DNA from: DSBN01 sp041686355
Lineage (GTDB): Bacteria > Spirochaetota > Spirochaetia > DSM-16054 > Sediminispirochaetaceae
NCBI GenBank assembly: GCA_041686355.1
Contig: JAWLDZ010000055.1
Location: forward strand, 1-15,512
Direction of reading: 5' to 3'
DNA: 15,512 bases
In this document: one piece after another, positions 1-6,453 of the stretch
Position numbering within the stretch: position 1 is the stretch's first letter
How the letters are laid out: every line of letters starts with the position of its first letter
Made by a program: the position numbers and the translations under genes
The notes under the pieces: model-generated
Told to the model about the DNA's origin: nothing
Databases searched by the model: none
Seen by the model: only the letters and a program-made list of their open reading frames with translations

Positions 1-978
1 CAAACAGACGACCAAGCTGGCGAGCATCCCCAGGGCGAGCTGATTACCCCGTCCCAGTCGCCCACCGCTGCGCTGGTGCATGACCGCCGGATTGCCGCCT
101 CGGACCTGGCCGACATGTCCCGCCTTTTCTCGGAGGAGGTCCGCCCCCACAAGTTCTACCTGGCCCTGTTTCTGCGCAGTCCCGGCGGGGTGGTGTCCAT
201 GTACCGGATTCCCCTCAGCAGCTGGTTTGTCTTCGAAGATTTTCACGGCTTTCGCCTCGATGACTCCCGGCCCATGCCCTATGCCGTCAGCATCTCCTTC
301 CAAACCCACGAGGGCAAAAAAAGCCAGTGGGTCTGCTTTTCCAGCTACAACGAGTTCTCCTTTTTCACCCTCAGAAACAGTCTTTCCGTGACCTCCGAAA
401 CCCGCGACATTGACAACAACGGCGTCCTCGATATTCTTGAATGGCGCAGGGTCTTCGAGGAGGGTACCGGCTACGAGACCTTCCTTACCTGGTACAAGTG
501 GGACGGCACGAAGTATGCCCAGCACGACTCCACCAACATCGTTCGCAACCTCAACCGGTTTCTGCACTCCGCCGGCACTCTGATGTCCAGCGGAAAGTGG
601 GAGCAGGCCCTTTCGCTTATGCTGCCCCTGGAGCAGTATCAGGAGCTGATGGAGGATGAGGAAATTTCTATGGGGAGTTTGTTTCTGAGATTGTTTACCT
701 CCCTGCCTGAAAAAGACGGTGGGTCCGAGGTAGACGATGCGGCCCTGGCAGCCCGGATCGACCGGGGCGAGCGGCCCTTCAGCTCGGTGATTGTCCCGCG
801 AGTCCTGGAGAACCCCTTCGCCGGAGAGACCCAGCTGGAAAAGCCGGCCCGCCACACCCGCTTTTCTATTCGCTTTATCCTGCGCGACGGGCGCAGCAGC
901 GTCCGCGAGTGCCGCCTCCGGATGAACAAAAACCCCTTTGCCTCGCAGCAGTACTACCTTGAACTCCAGCCGCGATAG
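1..978 (+). CDS. Unrecognised protein, 5' end outside the window
   Basis: The frame is open from base 1 to the TAG at 976-978. A GTG at 76 could be a start, but there is no stop upstream and no convincing ribosome binding site, so this is most likely the C-terminal 325 residues of a longer protein. I do not recognise the family. The protein is soluble-looking, with no membrane segment in the visible part. Around codons 136-144 a DIDNNGVLD segment followed by an acidic/aromatic stretch resembles the DxDxNGxxD calcium loops of dockerin or FG-GAP-type extracellular proteins. That suggests, weakly, an exported protein whose signal peptide would lie outside the window. The next gene, murA, follows on the same strand after 47 bp and may have its own promoter. 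The reading frame is well supported by length; the function is unknown. Confidence 0.75.
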   Translation, partial: QTDDQAGEHPQGELITPSQSPTAALVHDRRIAASDLADMSRLFSEEVRPHKFYLALFLRSPGGVVSMYRIPLSSWFVFEDFHGFRLDDSRPMPYAVSISFQTHEGKKSQWVCFSSYNEFSFFTLRNSLSVTSETRDIDNNGVLDILEWRRVFEEGTGYETFLTWYKWDGTKYAQHDSTNIVRNLNRFLHSAGTLMSSGKWEQALSLMLPLEQYQELMEDEEISMGSLFLRLFTSLPEKDGGSEVDDAALAARIDRGERPFSSVIVPRVLENPFAGETQLEKPARHTRFSIRFILRDGRSSVRECRLRMNKNPFASQQYYLELQPR

Positions 979-990
979 GTGCCAACCCAC

Positions 991-1019
991 TTGCAAAGAG
1001 CCTTTGTGTAAGATAGATT
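991..1019 (+). promoter_or_regulatory. Possible sigma-70 promoter for murA
   Basis: TTGCAA at 991-996 and TAGATT at 1014-1019 are separated by 17 bp, each matching 4 of 6 consensus bases. The spacing would put the transcription start at about the murA ATG (1026), giving a nearly leaderless mRNA. That agrees with the absence of a clear Shine-Dalgarno sequence before murA. It is weak evidence; read-through from the upstream gene is an alternative. Confidence 0.3.
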
Positions 1020-1025
1020 TAGCCT

Positions 1026-2324
1026 ATGAGTGCCTATGTTGTTGATGGTAGTTTCCCGATAAAAGGAAAAATCAGAGCCGGGGGCAATAAAAACTCCGCC
1101 CTGCCCTGTATCGCCGCCAGCCTTTTAACGGATGAGCCGGTAGTCTTAAAACGCCTGCCGGATATAGAAGATGTACATGTGATGCTGGAAATTCTCACCT
1201 CCCTGGGAGCCTCGATTGAGCGAAACGGGCCCAATGAGGTGCGAGTTCACGCATCGGATATCACCACCCATGAGATCCCCGCCAAACAGGCCAAAAATAT
1301 TCGCGCCTCGATTCTATTTGCCGGCCCCCTGCTGGCACGCACGGGCAAGGTGCTGCTGCCGCCCCCGGGGGGCGATGTTATCGGACGCCGCCGGCTGGAT
1401 ACCCACTTCCTGGCCTTCAGCGCCCTGGGAGCCCGGGTCGAGGTGGACGGAATGTTCAAGCTCAGCTCGAACAAGCTGGTGGGCGAGGACATCTTTCTGG
1501 ACGAGGCCTCGGTTACGGCCACCGAAAATGCGGTGATGGCCGCGGTAACCGCCTCGGGCACCACCTATCTGCGGAATGCCGCCAGCGAACCCCACGTGCA
1601 GGACCTGTGTAATATGCTCAATGCCATGGGGGCCAAGATCAGCGGGGTGGGCTCGAACATCCTGACCATTGAAGGAGTCAAGCGGCTCCGGGGAGCCGAG
1701 TTTACCATTGGGGCCGACTTCATGGAGGTAGGCTCGTATATCGGACTCGCCGCGGTTACCCGGGGCGAGCTGGAGATACAGGATGCGGGGCCGGAGCACC
1801 TCCGGGCCACGCGCATCGCCTTTAACAAACTGGGCATCCACTGGGAGCGGGACGGCGCAGATATTCTGGTCCCCTCAGGGCAGGAGCTGCGGGTGGTCCC
1901 GGAGATGGGCGGCATGATACCTAAAATCGACGACGCCCCGTGGCCCGGTTTTCCCGCCGACCTGACCAGTATCACCACGGTGGTCGCCACCCAGGTGGAG
2001 GGCACCGTGCTGGTGCATGAAAAGATGTTTGAGTCGCGGATGTTCTTTGTGGACAAGCTGATCGGGATGGGCGCCCGCATTATCCTCTGCGACCCCCACC
2101 GGGCGGTGGTCAGCGGCCCCTCGCGACTCCACGGCGGAGAGCTGGTCTCCCCCGATGTGCGTGCCGGTATGGCCATGGTAATCGCCGCCCTGTGTGCCGA
2201 AGGCAGCAGCCTCATCCGGAACGTGTACCAAATAGAGCGGGGCTACGAGGACCTGATCGGCCGCCTGCAGTCCCTGGGGGCCCGCATCGAGTACTCCAAA
2301 GACTCCTGCAACGAAAACCCCTAA
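1026..2324 (+). CDS. murA: UDP-N-acetylglucosamine 1-carboxyvinyltransferase (MurA), Asp-type active site
   Basis: MurA transfers enolpyruvate from phosphoenolpyruvate to UDP-GlcNAc, the first committed step of peptidoglycan synthesis, in the cytoplasm. The protein is 432 residues, slightly longer than the usual ~420. The N-terminal GGNKNSALP segment supplies the conserved Lys22-Asn23 pair, and NIRASI around residues 91-96 holds the conserved substrate-binding Arg93. The active-site loop reads PGGDVIG, so residue 117 is Asp (codon GAT) where most bacteria have the catalytic, fosfomycin-reactive Cys. The same substitution is known in Mycobacterium, Chlamydia and Borrelia MurA and gives intrinsic fosfomycin resistance. 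The ATG at 1026 is chosen because MSAYVVDGSFPIKGKI aligns with the usual MurA start. The gene is convergent with the J-domain protein gene, 29 bp away. Confidence 0.97.
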   Translation: MSAYVVDGSFPIKGKIRAGGNKNSALPCIAASLLTDEPVVLKRLPDIEDVHVMLEILTSLGASIERNGPNEVRVHASDITTHEIPAKQAKNIRASILFAGPLLARTGKVLLPPPGGDVIGRRRLDTHFLAFSALGARVEVDGMFKLSSNKLVGEDIFLDEASVTATENAVMAAVTASGTTYLRNAASEPHVQDLCNMLNAMGAKISGVGSNILTIEGVKRLRGAEFTIGADFMEVGSYIGLAAVTRGELEIQDAGPEHLRATRIAFNKLGIHWERDGADILVPSGQELRVVPEMGGMIPKIDDAPWPGFPADLTSITTVVATQVEGTVLVHEKMFESRMFFVDKLIGMGARIILCDPHRAVVSGPSRLHGGELVSPDVRAGMAMVIAALCAEGSSLIRNVYQIERGYEDLIGRLQSLGARIEYSKDSCNENP

Positions 2325-2344
2325 TCCGGCCTCTAATCCGGCCG
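2321..2344. repeat. 12-bp direct repeat, two copies, at a convergent gene junction
   Basis: CTAATCCGGCCT at 2321-2332 is followed by CTAATCCGGCCG at 2333-2344. The first copy contains the murA stop codon, and the pair almost fills the 29 bp between murA and the convergent J-protein gene. The GGCC/CCGG elements can pair into a short GC-rich stem, so a role in termination is possible. No T-run follows on either strand. Confidence 0.8.
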
Positions 2345-2353
2345 GCCGGGGCT

Positions 2354-3429
2354 CTATCCCTCTCCCCGGGCCCGCATAATGTTCTCATAGGCGCTTCTGA
2401 TTCGCATAAAAGCCTCGGTGGCTGCGGTTTTCTGTTCCGGGCTTAGCCCGTGCAGGCTGTCCGGATGAAACTCCGCCGCCAGGCTGCGGTACACCCGTTT
2501 AATCTCCTTCGCAGAAACCTCCGGGTCCAGCCCCAGCACCTCGTAATCGGTGGTATCCTCCCGGATGACTATCCCGGCGGCGATCTCGGTGTATTCGGGT
2601 CGGATGCCTAAAGCGCGGCAGCTCTCCTGAACAAAGCCCTTTCCCTTAAAACTGATCCGCTTTTCCGGGCTTGCGAGGGTAGCCGCCTCAAACAGCAGCC
2701 GTGCCGCTGCCAGTTGTTCCTTCGGGGCAAGCTCTACCGCTGTTTTCAGACCCCGGACCGACTCGCGGGCTGACTTGTGAAATGACTCGCGGGCTGACTN
2801 NNNNNNNNNNNNNNNNNNNNNNNNNNNNNNNNNNNNNNNNNNNNNNNNNNNNNNNNNNNNNNNNNNNNNNNNNNNNNNNNNNNNNNNNNNNNNNNNNNNG
2901 ACTCGCGGGCTGACTTGTGAAATGACTCGCGGGCTGACTCGCGGACCCCGGGAGCCCCGGGAGCTTCGGAGACCTCGGCCTTTGGGTGTCGCGGCTCATA
3001 GTAGGTCCTGCAAAGCTGCCTTACCACCGCCTCCCCCCGGGGGGTGAGCGGAAAATGGTGCAGCAGCTGCTGCTCCAGGTAGCTGATGTCGTGGCTGGAC
3101 GGTGTTTCTTCCAGGCCGGCGGCGGCTAGTACATTTTGGGTCAGGCTGATGAGAAATTCAAGTTCCGGCGGGAACTCATCATCCCCCTGGGCACCTCTAA
3201 ACGCTCCCTCCGGGCTTTGGCCCAGCCGGCGCCGCAGCCGCAGCTCCTGCAGCAGAATATCCGCCAAAGCACCCAGCAGTACCCCAAAGATAAGCCCGAA
3301 CAGCCTGAGCCCAAGGGCAAGGCCTAAGGCCCCGCCTATCAGCTTGCCCGCATGAGGCCGAAGAGCTTTCATTAATGCAAGTAGATACGATCGAAGCTGT
3401 ACACGTACTTCAGAGAAGCGGAATTTCAT
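2354..3429 (-). CDS. Membrane-anchored TerB/J-domain protein (DjlA-like), interrupted by an assembly gap
   Basis: DjlA-type proteins are inner-membrane J-domain co-chaperones that stimulate DnaK at the membrane. Residues 1-176 come before the gap. They include a glycine-zipper-like membrane segment (about 28-60) and the first half of a TerB-like helical domain (about 87-145). After the gap, the frame entered at 2797 runs 147 codons to the TAG at 2354-2356: the likely second TerB half, then a J domain beginning DYEVLGL with the diagnostic HPD and a final helix. N-terminal membrane segment, TerB, C-terminal J is the DjlA order. Both gap flanks encode the same 8-residue repeat (ESFHKSAR) in the frame that joins the two halves, so I treat it as one gene; the 100-N gap breaks the frame only because its length is nominal. 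The ATG overlaps the upstream TGA (ATGA), indicating translational coupling. Confidence 0.8.
2760..2945. repeat. 24-bp in-frame tandem repeat containing an assembly gap
   Basis: The unit is two related 12-bp halves, GACTCGCGGGCT and GACTTGTGAAAT (7 of 12 identical), encoding ESFHKSAR on the minus strand. An identical 40-base sequence lies immediately left (2760-2799) and right (2900-2939) of the 100-N run at 2800-2899, followed on the right by one more partial copy. The assembler therefore stopped inside a repeat array, and the true copy number cannot be read here. Units are multiples of three, so copy changes would keep the gene in frame. Confidence 0.92.
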
Positions 3430-5141
3430 AGTTCCTTTTGAATGGCAACCGAAAAGAGTGCCAAAAATAAAAGCAGCCCTTCCAGCACCAGCAATCCTAC
3501 CATCCCTGTGATAAATCCGAACTCCAGCAGCACCGCGGTCAGCAGCAGCCGATGGAGGTACTCATACAGAATGACCAGCTGATTAATCACAAAGGGCAGC
3601 AGCGGTGCCAGGACCATTATTATCCAGGGAAACCCATGGGCATGGACCCGGGTGTGCCAGCCGAAGGCGACTGCGAAAATCGCAAATATCAGAAACAGAA
3701 AGGGTTCGAGGATACGCATCAGGGTCAGTACCCCGAACTGGTACGAGGGGTAACCGTACTCGCTTATTACCGGCTGCAGCGCCAGCAGATCCGGGAGGGT
3801 CAGTCGGTTGAGGAAGGCCTGTTCCCGGCTTAGACGCAGCAGCTGCGGCAGGGAGGGGGTAATGTGTATGCTGCTGCGCAGGTATTCCTCTTCAGAAGAG
3901 CTGAGCACCGTGGGCTGGATACTCCGGCCCTCTTTCTGCCGGTCAATGCCCTGCAGTATTATGGTGTCCCCGGAAAACCTTCCGTAGGGCGCGCTGATAT
4001 GCTCCTGCAGGTCCGTGGGGGAGAACGTCAGCAGCTCAATTCCATAAGCCCATATCTGCCCGCCTTCAATAACCAGCTTCTCAATAAACAGCAATTTCCC
4101 CTCATCATCCAGGTACACAATTTTACGGGTACCGGGATTGGACTTCAACAGCTCCGCTTCGTCTATAAAAAATGAGACCTGCTCTGCCTGCTCCTTGCTC
4201 CTCTGGTAATACTCTTTGACGTCCGGATCCCCGGGATGTTCCTCGATCAGGCTTCTAAAGATATAATAGGCCTTGACGGGCTGCTGACGGATGAAGGCCT
4301 GATACCCGCTGAGTTTTCGGCTGTAGATTCGGTGGGCCTCCTGCTCTTCGCGGCTTGGTTCCAGGGTGGCTATTTTCTCCCATGCTTTTGCAGCTAAGCG
4401 CTTGGCGTCCTCCCGGCTTATGTTTTCACGCTCCGCAACCTGCTGAGCAAGCAGGGCCATATAGTGGGCGGTAAAGGGATCATCCTGCTCTAGTGCCTGC
4501 TGGGCCTGGGTGACAAGCTCGTTCGCACTCATGTCCCGGTAGTTGTCATGGCGCAGGGTCTCGCGGGGCTCCTCCTCCATGACCTGTTGCCGCTCTGCAG
4601 CCTCCTGAAGCGTTACCTGTCCCTCTAAATAATTTACCTTATCCTTTATTGCACGATTATCCTCATCGATGTCCAGATAGTCTCGGTAGAGGACATAGGC
4701 GGCCTCCTGTTCACCCTGCTGCTCGGCAGTTTCTGCTTGTTGCAGATAACTGCGGGCCAGGCTGCTTTGATAGAGACGGTTGTGGCGATGCTCGTAGAGC
4801 ACCGGTAAAAGCCCGATACTAAGGATTGAGTACAAAAGGGTAAAAAGCAGAAACAGAATAATTGTCCGACTTATTGAGCTTGATATAACCCCGGTACCGC
4901 CGATCAATTCAGCCTGGGTCCCTGGAATAGTAGCAAAGGCCAACAGTACGGCGCTGATAGTCAGAACCGGAAAGTATTCAATAAGCATTCGAAGGGCTTC
5001 TTCGAAAATCCAGGGTACCTTGTAAAAATACAACAGCGACTCTTCGGGGTACCGCTGCAGCTGAAGAAGAAAGAAAAACAGGTAGCCCAGCAGAAAAGCT
5101 CCCACCAAAAAGAAAAAACTGCGACGGGCAAACTTATTCAT
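3426..5141 (-). CDS. LptF/LptG-like membrane protein with a large helical insertion
   Basis: This is a 571-residue membrane protein. Hydrophobic helices are at about 8-28, 56-72 and 93-115, then about 475-495, 504-525 and 532-565, with a long hydrophilic region between. This three-plus-three layout and two sequence stretches resemble LptF/LptG lipopolysaccharide-transport permeases: AELIGGTGV after helix 2 (compare the ElvAlrasGiS motif), and LTLPDLLALQPVISEYG leading into helix 4. Residues ~322-400 are beta-rich, as in the LptF/G jellyroll. Unlike standard LptF/G (~360 residues), about 200 residues (118-320) of TPR-like or coiled-coil helices are inserted before the jellyroll. The gene lies between a second six-helix protein (8-bp overlap) and the J-domain protein (4-bp overlap). 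An envelope transport or assembly role is inferred. The family assignment is by eye only; a spirochaete-specific permease is the alternative. Confidence 0.6.
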   Translation of the reverse strand: MNKFARRSFFFLVGAFLLGYLFFFLLQLQRYPEESLLYFYKVPWIFEEALRMLIEYFPVLTISAVLLAFATIPGTQAELIGGTGVISSSISRTIILFLLFTLLYSILSIGLLPVLYEHRHNRLYQSSLARSYLQQAETAEQQGEQEAAYVLYRDYLDIDEDNRAIKDKVNYLEGQVTLQEAAERQQVMEEEPRETLRHDNYRDMSANELVTQAQQALEQDDPFTAHYMALLAQQVAERENISREDAKRLAAKAWEKIATLEPSREEQEAHRIYSRKLSGYQAFIRQQPVKAYYIFRSLIEEHPGDPDVKEYYQRSKEQAEQVSFFIDEAELLKSNPGTRKIVYLDDEGKLLFIEKLVIEGGQIWAYGIELLTFSPTDLQEHISAPYGRFSGDTIILQGIDRQKEGRSIQPTVLSSSEEEYLRSSIHITPSLPQLLRLSREQAFLNRLTLPDLLALQPVISEYGYPSYQFGVLTLMRILEPFLFLIFAIFAVAFGWHTRVHAHGFPWIIMVLAPLLPFVINQLVILYEYLHRLLLTAVLLEFGFITGMVGLLVLEGLLLFLALFSVAIQKEL

Positions 5142-6087
5142 GGACTACTCCCCATACGATAAACAGCACGCCTAACAGAAGGAAGGCGGCGGGGGCTGCT
5201 AAAAAACTGTATTCTTCAAGCGAGAGTACCTGCAGGGCTTCGGCGAACACTCCGCTATGGAAGGCCGCATCGAGGAAGAAAAAACCCCTGAATACAATCA
5301 GCGCAATCAGTGCGTTCAACAGGGGCCAGCGGCTGCTGCGAATAAGTGACCAACTGCCGGTTAAAAACAGCACATGCGCAGCGCTTATCAGCAGCAAAAA
5401 AATCCAGCCCTTTTCGGTGCTCCGTCGAAGGGTCTGAGCGATCCCCTCGATTTCCCTCGAAATCCGCTGCAAGGATGTCGGAGGCTCTACGAAGGCGTAG
5501 AAGGGAGTGGTCCTTTGGCTGTATTCGATAATCCTCTCTCCATCGGGGTCTGAAATACGGCGCCTGATGGGATCGGCCTGGGCCCTTTGGAAATAGGTAA
5601 TTCGGGGCGCCTGGGTTTTATCCATATCTATTCTAAGCAAAGGGGCGATGGACACCTCTCCTTGCGCAGGAACCTGAATTTCCCCGGCATACAACATGTC
5701 CTGCTCAATTTGGACCAGCTGCTGTTGATAGAAAGGAATCTGCCGGTTTACAGCTGAGGTTCCTGGTTGTAAAAACTGCAGTATCAGCAGGGCGGATCCC
5801 ATGTACAGCCCGATCGCTACTATAGTTACAATAAGCCCCCCTAAGGGTTCGCGGGAGCGGGCGGGACTTCTGGTCCGCAGCAGCAGAACTATCATCAGCG
5901 ACAGTGCAACTGTCGGAGCAATTGCAGTGAGCAGAGCCTGCGGGGCCGGCTCAAAAAAGTGCATCGACTGGTACTCTGGTGAGTAATTACTTATCCAGGT
6001 AAAAATAAGTGATACTCCGGATATGAGGAAGAGGTTGATGATGAAAATTCCGACGTATGCCGCAGAAAGCACTACAGCTTTTTTCAC
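5134..6087 (-). CDS. Six-helix membrane protein, possible partner of the LptF/G-like protein
   Basis: This 317-residue protein has predicted membrane helices at about 7-29, 50-70, 85-105, 228-248, 254-272 and 295-314, with a single ~120-residue hydrophilic domain (106-227) between helices 3 and 4. It has no motif I recognise. The 3+3 topology matches that of LptF and LptG, which work as a heterodimer, and the next gene is itself LptF/G-like, so a divergent partner subunit is a reasonable inference but unproven. The start is GTG at 6087, supported by AAGGA seven bases upstream and by the promoter at 6113-6141. Its TAA overlaps the next gene's ATG by 8 bp, so the two are probably translated together. 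It is the first gene of the three-gene operon. Confidence 0.8.
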   Translation of the reverse strand: MKKAVVLSAAYVGIFIINLFLISGVSLIFTWISNYSPEYQSMHFFEPAPQALLTAIAPTVALSLMIVLLLRTRSPARSREPLGGLIVTIVAIGLYMGSALLILQFLQPGTSAVNRQIPFYQQQLVQIEQDMLYAGEIQVPAQGEVSIAPLLRIDMDKTQAPRITYFQRAQADPIRRRISDPDGERIIEYSQRTTPFYAFVEPPTSLQRISREIEGIAQTLRRSTEKGWIFLLLISAAHVLFLTGSWSLIRSSRWPLLNALIALIVFRGFFFLDAAFHSGVFAEALQVLSLEEYSFLAAPAAFLLLGVLFIVWGVVHE

Positions 6088-6112
6088 AGATTAATCCTTT
6101 TTTAGGTGCCTT

Positions 6113-6141
6113 ATAGTAACACGAAGCTAGATCTGTCGCAA
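6113..6141 (-). promoter_or_regulatory. Sigma-70-type promoter of the membrane-protein operon
   Basis: On the minus strand TTGCGA (6136-6141) and TACTAT (6113-6118) are exactly 17 bp apart, about 25 bp before the GTG at 6087. Each matches 4 of 6 consensus bases. The dyad at 6145-6163 lies directly upstream of the -35 element. Confidence 0.45.
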
Positions 6142-6144
6142 CTC

Positions 6145-6163
6145 TAAACAGTGAAACTGTTTA
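6145..6163. promoter_or_regulatory. 19-bp dyad next to a promoter, candidate operator
   Basis: TAAACAGTGAAACTGTTTA is a perfect inverted repeat with 8-bp arms and a 3-bp centre. It ends three bases upstream of the -35 box of the operon starting at 6087, a position typical for an activator site. The half-site AAACAGTGA recurs at 6372-6380. The cognate regulator is unknown. Confidence 0.45.
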
Positions 6164-6191
6164 AAGAGCTTATTCCAATTTACTGCACAAG

Positions 6192-6200
6192 TTATCCACA
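6192..6200 (+). promoter_or_regulatory. DnaA box (perfect)
   Basis: TTATCCACA matches the DnaA-box consensus exactly and is preceded by CACAAG, as is the box at 6427. It is the most isolated of the three perfect boxes. Confidence 0.7.
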
Positions 6201-6398
6201 GGCTTCCAGGTAGATAACAGTAGAGTTTTTCGAGCCTTGGGAGTAAATAAAAAGGCAGACTGTGTCATTATTTACCCTCACTACTAGATAAAAATGTATT
6301 AATTCATTCTGCAGAAAAAAGATAACACTTATTAGAAAATCTCTACTAATACCTGACCTTTTTATAATATAAAACAGTGATACAATAACCATGACATA

Positions 6399-6418
6399 AA
6401 AAACTTATCCAAGTTTTT
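6399..6418. terminator. AT-rich hairpin with flanking T-runs, possible weak bidirectional terminator
   Basis: AAAAACTT and AAGTTTTT form a perfect 8-bp stem around a 4-base loop, ending in a T-run on either strand. It is about 35 bp downstream of the minus-strand regulator gene ending at 6454. The stem is almost all A-T, so it would be weak. It also contains the imperfect DnaA box TTATCCAAG (6405-6413), and this may be its real role. Confidence 0.3.
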
Positions 6419-6426
6419 CTCACAAG

Positions 6427-6435
6427 TTATCCACA
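6427..6435 (+). promoter_or_regulatory. DnaA box (perfect)
   Basis: TTATCCACA preceded by CACAAG, 22 bp (about two helical turns) after the weaker box at 6405 and 32 bp (about three turns) before the reverse box at 6459. Confidence 0.7.
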
Positions 6436-6453
6436 ATATGAATATGATGTGTA

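Larger units (their letters stand above)
6088..6453. other. AT-rich intergenic region with DnaA boxes: candidate oriC or DnaA-controlled region
   Basis: This 366-bp gap between two minus-strand genes is much more AT-rich than its surroundings, especially 6240-6420. TTATCCACA, the perfect DnaA box, occurs at 6192-6200 and 6427-6435, and in reverse at 6459-6467 inside the end of the neighbouring gene. A weaker TTATCCAAG is at 6405-6413. Boxes plus an AT-rich stretch are the hallmarks of a bacterial origin, but no dnaA, dnaN, gyrB or similar origin-linked gene is in the window. A 66-codon open frame inside (6192-6392, -) has no recognisable features, and I do not call it a gene. Confidence 0.5.

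Noticed and set aside
1034..2231. Long open frames antisense or out of frame to murA
   Set aside because: They are shadows of a GC-rich gene; their products match no family, while the murA frame matches throughout.
2800..2899. Stretch of N as a real 100-bp segment that breaks the J-protein gene
   Set aside because: Exactly 100 Ns is a conventional placeholder, and both flanks carry the same repeat in the frame that joins the two halves, so the apparent frame difference is not evidence of a broken gene.
6192..6392. 66-codon open frame on the minus strand in the DnaA-box region
   Set aside because: The region is AT-rich and regulatory in character, and the product resembles no family. I see no clear ribosome binding site.
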